From Prostheceraeus crozeri (lineage: Eukaryota; Platyhelminthes; Polycladida; Euryleptidae), in assembly GCA_907163375.1 (NCBI GenBank), contig CAJQUW010015612.1, forward strand, positions 124,101 to 188,100: a DNA stretch of 64,000 nucleotides, written 5' to 3'. A program made the position numbers and the translations under genes. Under the pieces are notes generated by a model that was not told where the DNA came from, ran no database searches, and saw only the letters and a list, made by a program, of their open reading frames with translations. Positions 60,101 to 62,345 of this stretch are shown one piece after another. Every line of letters starts with the position of its first letter. Within the stretch, counting starts at the first letter, position 1.

Positions 60101-62345
60101 TGCTACCTTCAGAATTACTTAATCATAGCCTAATACATTTGATGCATTGACCTTTGTTGTTCAATATTAACATGCGAATAAGACCAACAAAGGGTCTAAT
60201 TAGTTCATCTGACATGCGCCGGGTGCGTCTCTGACAGCCAGCGATCGCGAGATGGTTGATCTCTGTTCATGAGACGAGATTTTGCAGACGAGATTTTCTT
60301 CTATAGCAGAAGAGAATTGCAGAGGGGGGGGTTTAGCTTCTGTTGAGTGTATGTTATTGCATCAATTTGCTATTTTCTAACTGAAACTGAAAATTATGCT
60401 AATCAAATGGTAGATTCTTCGATTACACTTTATTGGGCGAGCGCTTTCGAGTATTTCCACTCATCTACAGGCATCATTCAACGGTAAAAGCAAGCCTAAA
60501 TACAATTTCAGGTGGCGCGAGTTAAAATCAAATCAATCCAATTAAAATAAGAACAATTCTTCTGATGTGCTGTGGTTGTTCAGTAGGCTTTTATTCTGTG
60601 TGATGTATTGTTTGATGAAAAGGGTTTCTGTTATTTTTGTGTCGTTTGTGCGCATGAGTATTCTGAAGCTGTTGTGTGTTGGTGGGTGAATGTGTGTCGA
60701 GATTTCTGACAGTGGACGACCTTTGATATGTTCGTTAATGCGGGTTTGCAGGTGACGGCGCGTCTCTCCGATGTAACACTTGTCACAGTGTTCACATTTG
60801 AATTCATATACTAAGGAGGAGCACACGTTAGAGGGGATAGTATCTTTGTTTTTGAAAATTTGTTGGGTTTTGTAGGTTCTGTAATACGGTACAATTTTGG
60901 TTTTATCTAAAATTCTGTTAATTTTATGAACAGCGCCGTCACCTGCAAACCCGCATTAACGAACATATCAAAGGTCGTCCACTGTCAGAAATCTCGACAC
61001 ACATTCACCCACCAACACACAACAGCTTCAGAATACTCATGCGCACAAACGACACAAAAATAACAGAAACCCTTTTCATCAAACAATACATCACACAGAA
61101 TAAAAGCCTACTGAACAACCACAGCACATCAGAAGAATTGTTCTTATTTTAATTGGATTGATTTGATTTTAACTCGCGCCACCTGAAATTGTATTTAGGC
61201 TTGCTTTTACCGTTGAATGATGCCTGTAGATGAGTGGAAATACTCGAAAGCGCTCGCCCAATAAAGTGCTATCTCTGCGACTTTTGTATTCTTCGATTAC
61301 TTTGTCAAAAATTATATAAAATGTGTTACTTGCATAATATCTGTTAGTACCGTGATATGGTAACTATGACTATAATTGGTGGATGTTGCAAAAAAAATTT
61401 TGGATCATTTTCAAATTCATTGTGATTCTCATTTCGAAGTAGTTTCTATAGAGTTGGGAAGCTTCTTTGAAAAGAAAAACGATGAAAGCACTCGTGTGAG
61501 GTCGACCTATGGACTCCACGTGGAGTAATGTCATTCCAGTTGGCGACCGTAAGCGTCATGTGTCATGTAAAAAAATTAAAATGAATGAAACTTCTTTCTC
61601 ACTGCGAAAATTGAGAGAATGCGCCCACACGTGAACGCTAGTTTTTTTTCTGCAATTGACATAGAAACTGCCGAAGTAGCCGTAATGTCATCCGTGTACC
61701 TTGTAGCACTGGTTTACTTACTGCCATATTTCTTGTATTAGCTGCAACATATTATACCTGTTTTTCATGCACTCAGTTTGTCAAATAATAAAAGAATATT
61801 TGTAATCTAAACATGGAAAACTCATAAAAGATGGAAGTTGCACAGTGACTGCTAATATTATTCGACATTCCGAATTATGAAACTTCATATATATTTACCT
61901 GGGAAAAATCCAATGAAACCCAATTAAACCCATAATTTCATTGGGTTATGTCTATAAAATTGGGTTTTGCTTCAACCCTGAACTGTTTCACGTCGAACAC
62001 TCGCTGTTTGTCTTGGATGAAAATTCCATCGCACCTTATCGCAGCAAAATAGTAATTTGCTGTGGGTCGATAGTAATTCATGAGTCAGAATTCATTCTCG
62101 TTGGTGAAAATTGTCAAGCAATTAGCACTTTTTCCGTATTTGATCGACACTATTCACATTCACAAAGCTAAATTCGACATTTGACTGGTGAAACTAAAGT
62201 TGTTAATCAAATTTTCTGTGAACTGTAAAATTTTGTTATTTTGAATTCAGACGAGTTTCTTCAATATATTAAGCGAACCCCGGAGATTGAATCAATTTTC
62301 AAATCCTTACGCTCATTCGATGGTGACAGTGCGTCAGTGATTTGA
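1..62345 (+). CDS. LPCAT: LPCAT1/2-type lysophosphatidylcholine acyltransferase, nine exons, 5' partial
   Basis: The enzyme transfers an acyl chain from acyl-CoA to lysophosphatidylcholine (Lands-cycle remodelling; family members can also use acetyl-CoA on lyso-PAF) at the ER or lipid-droplet membrane. Nine exons join with consistent phases into 420 residues. Counted from the first codon in the window: HSTYLD, the HX4D catalytic motif, at 32-37; GRLLR near 63-67; FPEGTTTNR with the EGT motif at 106-114; VPVQPV at 129-134; WTWQG near 147; EF-hand loops at 308-319, 345-356 and 380-391. LPCAT1/2 are about 530-545 residues, so roughly 100 N-terminal residues, including most of the membrane anchor, lie upstream. 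The C-terminus ends in SVI and has no dilysine ER-retrieval signal. LPCAT1 and LPCAT2 are both close and I cannot choose between them. Domain order and motifs are seen in the sequence; substrate is inferred from the family. Confidence 0.93.
192..3968 (+). other. intron 1 (about 3.8 kb)
   Basis: It runs from GTGAGT at 192 to the acceptor AG at 3967-3968. It is AT-rich and non-coding; the short open frames in it have no recognisable domain and no splice context. The only structure I can suggest is a possible miniature inverted-repeat element at 343-905. The rest shows nothing I recognise. Confidence 0.85.
343..905. mobile_element. possible miniature inverted-repeat element
   Basis: The left end reads CTTGTAAATGGGCC and the right end, reverse-complemented, CTTGTAAGTGAGCC, 12 of 14 bases the same. 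The segment just inside each end is GC-rich against an AT-rich intron. No clear target-site duplication is visible and no transposase is encoded. Chance or a decayed hAT-type element are both possible. Confidence 0.35.
3969..4204 (+). CDS. LPCAT: LPCAT exon with GRLLR and FPEGTTTNR motifs
   Basis: The exon starts after CTTAAG with GT, completing the Arg codon split by intron 1, then 78 full codons, and ends before GTAAGT (phase 0). It encodes residues 64-142: the rest of GRLLR, a KRxDPxSR stretch typical of LPCATs, the EGT motif within FPEGTTTNR that contacts the glycerophosphate substrate, the CLINFKVGAF stretch and VPVQPVLLRWPN. The family's usual Cys in EGTCTNR is Thr here. The polypyrimidine tract before the acceptor is short but the frame is unambiguous. 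Confidence 0.95.
4205..6028 (+). other. intron 2 (about 1.8 kb)
   Basis: GTAAGT donor and a strong CTTTTCTTTTCAG acceptor. The content is AT-rich and non-coding. Around 5748-5805 several GGATCC-containing near-palindromes cluster. I see no gene or clear transposon in it. Confidence 0.85.
6029..6063 (+). CDS. LPCAT: LPCAT micro-exon, WTWQG segment
   Basis: This 35-base exon lies between TTTTCAG and GTAAGT. It gives 11 codons (DWVTWTWQGHS) plus two bases that form an Ala codon with the next exon. The VTWTWQG string is conserved in LPCAT1 and LPCAT2 after the VPVQPV segment, so this short exon is assigned with confidence despite its size. Confidence 0.93.
7023..7047. repeat. TA dinucleotide microsatellite
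   Basis: An alternating TA run of roughly 20 bases lies inside an AT-only stretch. A simple repeat with no other visible feature. Confidence 0.8.
8263..8357 (-). repeat. tRNA-derived SINE, copy 1 (partial)
   Basis: On the minus strand it begins GTCTGCGTGGCACTG and continues with TGCTTGGCC and CGATCTTTCGATCCAG, closely matching the head of the copy at 20925-21093. The tail beyond the GTGTCATTGG block is missing. The tRNA-like A-box (GTGGCACNGT) and a degenerate B-box region are recognisable. It has no coding function. Confidence 0.7.
11674..11720. repeat. 18-bp tandem repeat with a nearby inverted copy
   Basis: The unit TCAGTGAATATRATGGCC occurs twice and is followed by a third partial unit. 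An inverted copy, GCCATCATATTCACTGAGG, lies at 11796-11814, so the transcript could fold into a small hairpin. No protein signal is present. Confidence 0.7.
13482..14464. mobile_element. non-autonomous hAT element, 983 bp, with 8-bp target duplication
   Basis: The ends are CAGAGATGTAACCGG and, at the right, CCGGTTACATCTCTG, a perfect 15-bp terminal inverted repeat. They are flanked by identical TCAAGCAT copies at 13474-13481 and 14465-14472. An 8-bp duplication with CAGNG tips is the hallmark of hAT. Both subterminal regions are crowded with GACCGG/CCGGTC motifs, probably transposase-binding repeats. No transposase remains, so mobilisation would need an enzyme supplied in trans. Confidence 0.88.
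15320..16000 (+). pseudogene. decayed Penelope-like element fragment (linker plus GIY-YIG endonuclease)
   Basis: Two plus-strand frames carry Penelope-type signatures. Near 15340-15497 there is ILDVLEASLGG, later SFTGLLSLHRKELVLVRL, matching the pattern (FLDV, then TGL, then YK-LV-L) downstream of the reverse-transcriptase catalytic core in these elements. Near 15800-15960 there is RPKDRLP-like SPKDRLPASECSSVIYKHVC followed by SYIGRTRRRLATRISEHVPAWL, the GIY-YIG nuclease core with its conserved Arg and Glu. Stops and frameshifts separate the blocks, so it is not functional. The reverse-transcriptase core upstream is not recognisable. Confidence 0.75.
20078..21411. mobile_element. non-autonomous hAT-like element, about 1.33 kb, with nested SINE
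   Basis: The ends are AGGGGTGGGCCG and, reverse-complemented from the right, AGGGGTGAGCCG. The flanks TGAACTGC (20070-20077) and GGAACTGC (21412-21419) match at 7 of 8 positions, fitting an hAT 8-bp duplication; one base either side of the ends is ambiguous because of the CAG/CTG tips. Both ends carry several TGTGACAAAATGTGAC-like motifs, a subterminal repeat pattern expected of transposase-binding sites. A SINE copy (20925-21093) sits inside. No transposase is encoded. Confidence 0.75.
20925..21093 (-). repeat. tRNA-derived SINE, copy 2 (fullest)
   Basis: On the minus strand it begins GGTGGTCTCCGTGGCACAGT, an A-box-like sequence, followed by AGTGCTTGGCC, CGATCTTTCGGTCC and AGAGGTCGAGCC, a B-box-like sequence, as in RNA polymerase III tRNA promoters. 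A body follows that ends GTCAGCACCGTCC, also present in the copy at 26729. This supports a tRNA-headed SINE with a shared 3' tail. It is nested inside the hAT-like element. Confidence 0.75.
24126..24144. repeat. 19-bp target-site duplication, left copy
   Basis: TTGTATAAATTTTGTTGCT is repeated exactly at 25721-25739. The two copies bracket the RTE-like insertion, as expected of target-primed reverse transcription. Confidence 0.92.
24145..25720 (-). mobile_element. 5'-truncated RTE-like non-LTR retrotransposon
   Basis: The insertion lies on the minus strand between two perfect 19-bp direct repeats. It retains most of the reverse transcriptase and a very short 3' tail after the stop codon, ending in tandem GGTGAGTA/AGGTGAGCA-like units rather than a poly(A) tract, a feature of RTE-clade elements. 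The 5' part (endonuclease) is absent, the usual result of incomplete reverse transcription. The perfect duplications suggest a fairly young insertion. Confidence 0.88.
24157..25662 (-). pseudogene. RTE-like reverse transcriptase, one premature stop
   Basis: One frame spans the region, broken by TAA at 25411-25413. The upstream part (25662-25414) holds the finger segment with NNKAVGRDDLPTEALRAA. The downstream part (25407-24157) holds FVDLEKAYDTVPRE (motif A Asp), GLYQGSALSP (motif B) and LLFADDLVISGD (catalytic FADD box). The C-terminus carries RRWRWFGHLLRRP and GRPRTSW, strings typical of this reverse-transcriptase group. The protein copied element RNA at a nicked target. With its stop and no endonuclease this copy is dead. 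The large plus-strand open frame over the same bases is its antisense shadow. Confidence 0.9.
25721..25739. repeat. 19-bp target-site duplication, right copy
   Basis: Exact copy of the left duplication at 24126-24144. It marks the 5' end of the minus-strand RTE-like insertion. Confidence 0.92.
26729..26880 (+). repeat. tRNA-derived SINE, copy 3
   Basis: It begins TAGTGGTCTCTGTCTCACAG, continues with CAGTGCTTTGCC, GATCTCTTGATC and a B-box-like GTTCGACCCCC, and ends with TTCAGCACCGTCCCGG. It matches the head and tail of the 20925-21093 copy in the opposite orientation, with considerable divergence. Confidence 0.7.
27118..27172 (+). CDS. LPCAT: LPCAT exon (IAGLWMGLCQFHN)
   Basis: 55 bases between TTTCAG and GTGAGG. 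The first base completes the Ala codon from the 6029-6063 exon and 18 codons follow, IAGLWMGLCQFHNYAEIE (phase 0). The string LCQFHN followed by EIE is an LPCAT1/2 signature just before the LPVY motif, which the next exon supplies. Confidence 0.93.
31579..31591. repeat. lone hAT-like terminal sequence
   Basis: GCGCGGACACCCT is the reverse complement of the left tip (AGGGTGTCCGCGC) of the element at 33436-34126. A partner end is not visible nearby, so this is either a decayed relative or coincidence. Confidence 0.4.
33436..34126. mobile_element. hAT-like non-autonomous element rich in CTGGAAAA repeats, 691 bp
   Basis: The left tip GAGGGTGTCCGCGC and the right tip (reverse complement CGGTGTCCTCGC) form an imperfect inverted repeat. 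The flanks CGCTTGTG (33428-33435) and TGCTTGTG (34127-34134) match at 7 of 8 positions, fitting an hAT duplication. Both ends contain tandem CCTGGAAAAC/CTGGAAATTT units, six or more at the left, likely transposase-binding repeats. No transposase is encoded. Confidence 0.72.
35070..36165 (+). mobile_element. 5'-truncated CR1/jockey-group non-LTR retrotransposon
   Basis: It starts abruptly inside the reverse-transcriptase domain, after an AT-rich stretch, and ends with AATAAAAATCTCTCTCTCTC, a poly(A)-signal-like sequence running into a CT microsatellite. Short 3' microsatellite tails are typical of CR1-like elements. It lies in the same orientation as the host gene. No clear target duplication is seen. 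Confidence 0.85.
35084..36090 (+). pseudogene. CR1/jockey-group reverse transcriptase C-terminal part, frameshifted
   Basis: The first frame (35084-35785) carries IDMTRAFDRM (motif A), GGVPQGSVLGP (motif B), IYADDVTVS (catalytic YADD) and LLGVTVDKHLTFKDHV in the thumb region. A frameshift near 35760-35785 moves the product into a second frame (to 36090) with ERVEKCALKVIHPALSYDEA, a string typical of CR1-type C-termini. The fingers and the whole endonuclease are missing. It cannot make an active enzyme. Confidence 0.88.
37298..37380 (+). CDS. LPCAT: LPCAT exon (LPVY motif)
   Basis: 83 bases between CTTTCAG and GTAAGT. It encodes LLPVYYPNEAEVDNPQLFADNVRKLMA plus two bases of an Asp codon (phase 2). 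The LPVYxPxExExxNPxLxAxNVRxxMA pattern is the end of the acyltransferase domain in LPCAT1/2, leading into the EF-hand region. Confidence 0.95.
37757..38076. mobile_element. small inverted-repeat element (MITE-like), 320 bp
   Basis: The left end GTTTTTTAAGGT and the right end ACCTTAAAAAAC are perfect inverted repeats. Just inside, TTCCACGGGTCA at the left is mirrored by TGACCCGTGGGAA at the right, extending the symmetry. No coding capacity. Flanking duplications are not clear. Confidence 0.6.
38437..38682. repeat. foldback: imperfect 85-bp inverted repeat
   Basis: The left arm (38437-38520) and the reverse complement of the right arm (38596-38682) both read GCATAGAAGAG, then GTTGTCTCATGGC, then TTGTTCTCTAYGGTGAGAT or close variants, then GCATCGG. 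Loop of about 75 bases. It could be a MITE or a decayed foldback transposon. Confidence 0.65.
41184..41511 (+). CDS. LPCAT: LPCAT exon entering the EF-hand region
   Basis: 328 bases between ATTTCAG and GTGAGA. The first base completes an Asp codon and 109 codons follow (phase 0). It encodes residues 201-309, from ALDIPMTDHSFEDC through a helical linker to KRVFDLYDR, where the first EF-hand loop begins. TDxxFEDC after the acyltransferase domain is characteristic of LPCAT1/2. The upstream in-frame open stretch from 41071 is intron read-through, because the acceptor at 41183 restores the family sequence. Confidence 0.95.
42548..42700. repeat. degenerate GATTAT tandem repeat
   Basis: TTGATTATGATTATG-like blocks recur at least four times, separated by spacers containing AAGGTG or GAAGTGTT. 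The units are too irregular to be a simple microsatellite. Confidence 0.6.
43195..43740 (-). pseudogene. Penelope-like element C-terminus with GIY-YIG endonuclease
   Basis: A 181-residue open frame. Residues about 75-90 hold CPYVNCIACSCA, the cysteine-rich linker typical of Penelope-like proteins. A GIY-YIG core follows: AYMMKCTYNNCPKMYIGET then ARTVRSRINEHL, with Tyr-Ile-Gly, the catalytic Arg and the Glu present. The domain nicks DNA for element insertion. The reverse transcriptase that should precede it is not recognisable upstream (above 43740), so this is a truncated copy, although the endonuclease frame is uninterrupted. It runs opposite to the host gene. Confidence 0.82.
44150..44375 (+). 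pseudogene. retroelement-associated Cys/His module fragment
   Basis: The frame reads SGSWLHVSPVSSIGTMSD, then KAVALRVGATVCPEFHIYRCG, then EVFDKYGLHTLSCRYSAGH. The pattern (WL-P---LG, then ALRLG--VC, then CG---D--GLH-LSC--SAGR--RH) is one I know from proteins that lie next to reverse transcriptases in many invertebrate and fungal retroelements. The assignment rests on recalled pattern, not a search. Only this module is present and the open frame upstream looks random. Confidence 0.6.
44517..44615 (+). CDS. LPCAT: LPCAT exon completing EF-hand 1
   Basis: 99 bases (33 codons, phase 0 at both ends) between TTTTCAG and GTAAGT. Joined to the previous exon it completes the loop DRNRSGTIDFRE (residues 308-319), a canonical 12-position Ca2+-binding loop with Asp1, Asn3, Ser5, Gly6, Asp9 and Glu12. 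YVIGLSLISSP follows as the outgoing helix. Confidence 0.95.
44616..45162 (+). other. intron 7 (547 bp)
   Basis: GTAAGT donor; the acceptor CATCTTCCAG follows a CT-rich tract. The shortest intron in the window, with no repeat or gene visible. Confidence 0.9.
45163..45304 (+). CDS. LPCAT: LPCAT exon with EF-hands 2 and 3
   Basis: 142 bases: 47 codons plus the first base of an Asp codon (phase 1), donor GTAAGT. It encodes LFDADGKGYVMRDDL, an EF loop at residues 345-356 ending in Asp instead of Glu, then KIDVDNNGKISY, the first ten positions of a third loop that begins at residue 380. The next exon must supply [D/E]E-F, which the 62251 exon does. Confidence 0.95.
46655..47270 (-). repeat. dispersed repeat family A, copy 1
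   Basis: The minus strand shares ordered blocks with 53590-54120: an identical 22-base block containing CAGCTGACGTCATCAC (47014-47035 here), then CCGGAGYAYACCTTTA, then CTGCAGAG-rich ends. The open frame of 156 codons across it has no recognised domain and is probably fortuitous. It could be a non-autonomous DNA transposon. Confidence 0.55.
48180..49019 (-). pseudogene. CR1-group ORF2: YADD box, thumb and C-terminal part
   Basis: It continues the reverse transcriptase after a frameshift near 48950-48990. It carries KVVKYADDVTLIIP (catalytic YADD), ILGLIFNNKLSWSDHFDYLI, LYVLRVLKG and IRPCFEYASQVF, standard landmarks of the jockey/CR1 thumb and C-terminus. It stops after SKLYNDSL, about 100 bases before the 3' tail. 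The first residues in this frame, before PFSVYMSS, are out-of-frame noise. Confidence 0.88.
48881..49990 (-). pseudogene. CR1-group ORF2: endonuclease-RT linker, fingers and palm
   Basis: It encodes KPWITPVVLELINKRWQAYR (the linker that usually follows the endonuclease), LKTNKASGSDGLSPTVLK, LRPISLLPIVSKVFERIV (RT fingers), FDLSHAFESVPHSLL (motif A) and SVTSGVPQSSILGP (motif B, with Ser where Gly is usual). The frame is lost just after LGPYLF. The start is arbitrary, because ORF2 continues upstream in another frame. Confidence 0.88.
50000..50280 (-). pseudogene. CR1-group ORF2: degraded end of endonuclease domain
   Basis: Right after the endonuclease frame breaks at 50274, another minus-strand frame continues with TYDLNATLDKVYCERPLVDHL, meets a TAG, and resumes with KNSHKIVLISKKIHV and RKLSETDWSSIYES, the expected end of the domain. 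A second shift near 50000-50030 joins it to the RT frame. This shows at least three disruptions between endonuclease and RT. Confidence 0.75.
50274..50999 (-). pseudogene. CR1-group ORF2: apurinic-type endonuclease (N-terminal part)
   Basis: It carries NAQSVFFKLDELRDMV, ITESWLTPEIDDSLL (catalytic Glu motif), RRGGGVLIYAS and LFICGDFNRHD (the GDFN motif), in the order of the exonuclease-endonuclease-phosphatase fold used by non-LTR elements to nick the target. It lies 3 bases after the ORF1 stop, as expected of a bicistronic element. A frameshift truncates it at 50274. Confidence 0.88.
51003..51818 (-). CDS. CR1-group retrotransposon ORF1 protein, intact frame
   Basis: 271 residues from ATG to stop without interruption. 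Residues about 50-115 are rich in heptad-like Leu/Ile/Val with Glu/Lys (LLQQLESRLSAKISGVMEKV) and should form a coiled coil. RANNVIINGIPEND near residue 120 resembles the RRM-type start found in L1-like ORF1 proteins (the usual form is RxNNVVIxGIPE). A basic C-terminal region follows with RPLLVKFFDRTTRSDFL and RLRKRMKDMRDEL. Such proteins trimerise and bind element RNA. The intact frame contrasts with the broken ORF2. Confidence 0.85.
   Translation of the reverse strand: MPVKPVHFDEVRRMSVTQLSKLNKDQLLSAVKDAIEKDKTPTKTTTLNDDNNDIKNLLQQLESRLSAKISGVMEKVETIERTLQFVSADQVRIDNEIGAMRNAIVNQQIYIEKIEAEKRANNVIINGIPENDILFTDVVLDTDIDKVKHLSRLIDPVADDTPHVESVMRLGKKNDKIRPLLVKFFDRTTRSDFLFKQEKFREPSETSRLFGKIYVNKDSSFLIRKEESRLRKRMKDMRDELCDGDRLYIKNDKLMLNGNEIDRVDISKHMF
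51819..52313 (-). other. CR1-group element 5' UTR and left edge
   Basis: About 0.5 kb upstream of ORF1 with CG-containing sequence unlike the surrounding AT-rich intron. Internal promoters normally lie here in non-LTR elements, but no promoter motif can be pinpointed. The boundary before the hAT target duplication at 52314 is uncertain. Confidence 0.5.
52322..53321. mobile_element. non-autonomous hAT element, copy 1, 1000 bp
   Basis: The ends are CAGTGGTGGGCAACCAAG and, at the right, CGCGTTGTCCACCACTG. The flanks GTCTACAT (52314-52321) and GTTTACAT (53322-53329) differ at one base, an hAT-type 8-bp duplication. The interior matches the element at 55103-56138 but has no transposase. Tips of the CAGTGGTGGGCAAC kind are common in hAT-Charlie-like families. 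Confidence 0.85.
53590..54120 (+). repeat. dispersed repeat family A, copy 2
   Basis: Shares with 46655-47270, in inverted orientation, a 22-base identical block (53637-53658), CCGGAGTATACCTTTAAAG near 53779, and a terminal CTGCAGAG-rich segment (about 54021-54110). Between these blocks the copies are diverged or rearranged. Confidence 0.55.
55103..56138. mobile_element. non-autonomous hAT element, copy 2, about 1.04 kb
   Basis: The tips CAGTGGTGGGCAACCAAG and CGCGTTGCCCACCACTG match copy 1 at 52322. The interior aligns along its whole length, for example the shared CATGGGCTCC block (CGCAAACGG there, ACAAATGG here). The right subterminal region holds several GCGGGCCAC/GTGGCCCGC motifs. The target duplication is no longer clear. 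Confidence 0.8.
56390..56700 (-). pseudogene. Tc1/mariner transposase C-terminal fragment
   Basis: On the minus strand a frame reads QDNVPAHRASSTQSF (second catalytic Asp), then HPIEHVWDHLDRHVRALQ, matching the NPIEHVWDxLxRxVR block with the third catalytic acidic residue, then TLNQLVTCLKEAWSTT. The intervening W-P-A-x-S-P-D-L part is damaged. The DNA-binding domain is absent. A dead remnant of the DDE superfamily. Confidence 0.78.
57064..57760 (-). pseudogene. non-LTR reverse transcriptase fragment (third lineage)
   Basis: The minus strand carries KLTVYADDITITATHSN (catalytic YADD), LLSWTRQNNLHINPTQQNS, then in shifted frames TLNNNRILGDNINTQHT, EKARHTLHRLL-like sequence, AITRPLLESSVWSPIT and KALRIVTGCT. 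Order and spacing match the palm-to-thumb half of a jockey-type RT. At least two frameshifts and an internal TAA occur. Its protein is unlike the two other RTs in the window. Confidence 0.75.
57948..58007. repeat. outer inverted repeat X, left arm
   Basis: CCATTTGATTAGCATAATTT and, after a diverged stretch, ATTGATGCAATAACA reappear reverse-complemented at 60350-60410. The two arms bracket both Tc1 elements between them. Confidence 0.75.
58010..58899. mobile_element. palindromic Tc1/mariner derivative
   Basis: TA dinucleotides flank both ends (58008-58009, 58900-58901). The arms 58010-58368 and 58551-58899 are inverted copies of about 350 bp. Each arm contains the 3' end of a Tc1-like transposase gene: minus strand SSPDLNPIENCWAVVKK in the left arm, plus strand NPIENCWAVIKKRVAQ in the right arm. 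The centre (58369-58550) carries FQYDGTPCRTAR, the second catalytic Asp region, on the minus strand. It looks like a rearranged, head-to-head copy. No intact transposase. Confidence 0.8.
58910..60349 (+). mobile_element. Tc1/mariner element with about 200-bp terminal inverted repeats
   Basis: Terminal inverted repeats at 58910-59108 and 60146-60349 start CACTCAAC and are flanked by TA (58908-58909, 60350-60351), the invariant Tc1/mariner target. Long repeats of about 200 bp are known from IR/DR-type Tc1 elements. The repeats agree closely, with a few changes and a longer G run at the right. The transposase between them is degraded. Confidence 0.88.
59188..59985 (+). pseudogene. Tc1/mariner transposase with in-frame stops
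   Basis: One frame runs from ATG at 59188 with stops at 59404 (TAG), 59590 (TAA), 59614 (TAG), 59929 (TGA) and 59980 (TGA). The N-terminus MTKDERLRAVGMAEAGRSCK, then IARYLGRALKTI, is a helix-turn-helix of the paired type. VVFTDKTRFRLFKSDD carries the first catalytic Asp, and LQDDNAPPH the second. The sequence ends before the SPDLNPIE block, so the third catalytic residue is deleted. The frame itself is unshifted: the decay is by point nonsense changes plus the 3' deletion. Confidence 0.88.
60350..60410. repeat. outer inverted repeat X, right arm
   Basis: Reverse complement of 57948-58007, with small differences in the middle. It abuts the TA target of the 58910-60349 Tc1 element. Confidence 0.75.
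60414..60426. repeat. 13-bp target-site duplication of Penelope-like insertion, left copy
   Basis: ATTCTTCGATTAC recurs exactly at 61288-61300. The two copies bracket the palindromic Penelope-like insertion. Confidence 0.85.
60542..60932 (-). pseudogene. Penelope-like GIY-YIG endonuclease, left (minus) copy
   Basis: The frame reads from the junction at 60932: KINRILDKTKIVPYYRTYKT, then SNVCSSLVYEFKCEHCDKCY, then YIGETRRHLQTRINEHIKG and ends EELFLF-stop. The GIY-YIG core, catalytic Arg and Glu are intact. The upstream reverse transcriptase is missing, so only the C-terminal nuclease portion was inserted. Confidence 0.85.
60935..61152 (+). pseudogene. Penelope-like GIY-YIG endonuclease, right (plus) copy
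   Basis: The plus strand repeats the same C-terminal sequence from RRHLQTRINEHIKG to EELFLF-stop, starting inside the GIY-YIG domain so that the YIGET core is cut off. It is the inverted twin of the 60542-60932 copy. Confidence 0.82.
61288..61300. repeat. 13-bp target-site duplication of Penelope-like insertion, right copy
   Basis: Exact copy of 60414-60426. Between the right arm and this repeat lie 19 extra bases (61269-61287) that match neither arm. Confidence 0.85.
62251..62345 (+). CDS. LPCAT: LPCAT terminal exon, end of EF-hand 3 and stop
   Basis: After GAATTCAG the bases AC complete an Asp codon with the G left by the exon ending at 45304. EFLQYIKRTPEIESIF and KSLRSFDGDSASVI follow, then TGA at 62343-62345. 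The join restores the third loop DVDNNGKISYDE (residues 380-391), with Glu at position 12, and the outgoing-helix Phe. The fit of phase and motif across a 16.9-kb gap is the evidence for this exon. Confidence 0.9.

Larger units (their letters stand above)
60427..61287. mobile_element. palindromic Penelope-like element insertion
   Basis: Two 3' ends of one element lie tail-outward. The left arm (60426-60761) and the right arm (60933-61268) appear identical as inverted repeats over 336 bp. The left, minus-strand copy extends about 171 bp further into the linker before meeting the right copy. Perfect 13-bp direct repeats flank the insertion. Penelope elements are known for tandem and inverted partial copies, and near-identity of the arms suggests recent origin. 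Confidence 0.88.
45305..62250 (+). other. intron 8 (about 16.9 kb), transposon cluster
   Basis: GTAAGT donor; GAATTCAG acceptor at 62243-62250. The main blocks are a two-copy repeat family (46655-47270, 53590-54120), a near-complete CR1-group element, two hAT sister elements, Tc1/mariner and reverse-transcriptase fragments and two palindromic insertions. The stretches 45305-46654, 47271-48080, 54121-55102 and 61301-62250 are AT-rich with nothing I can assign. Confidence 0.82.
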
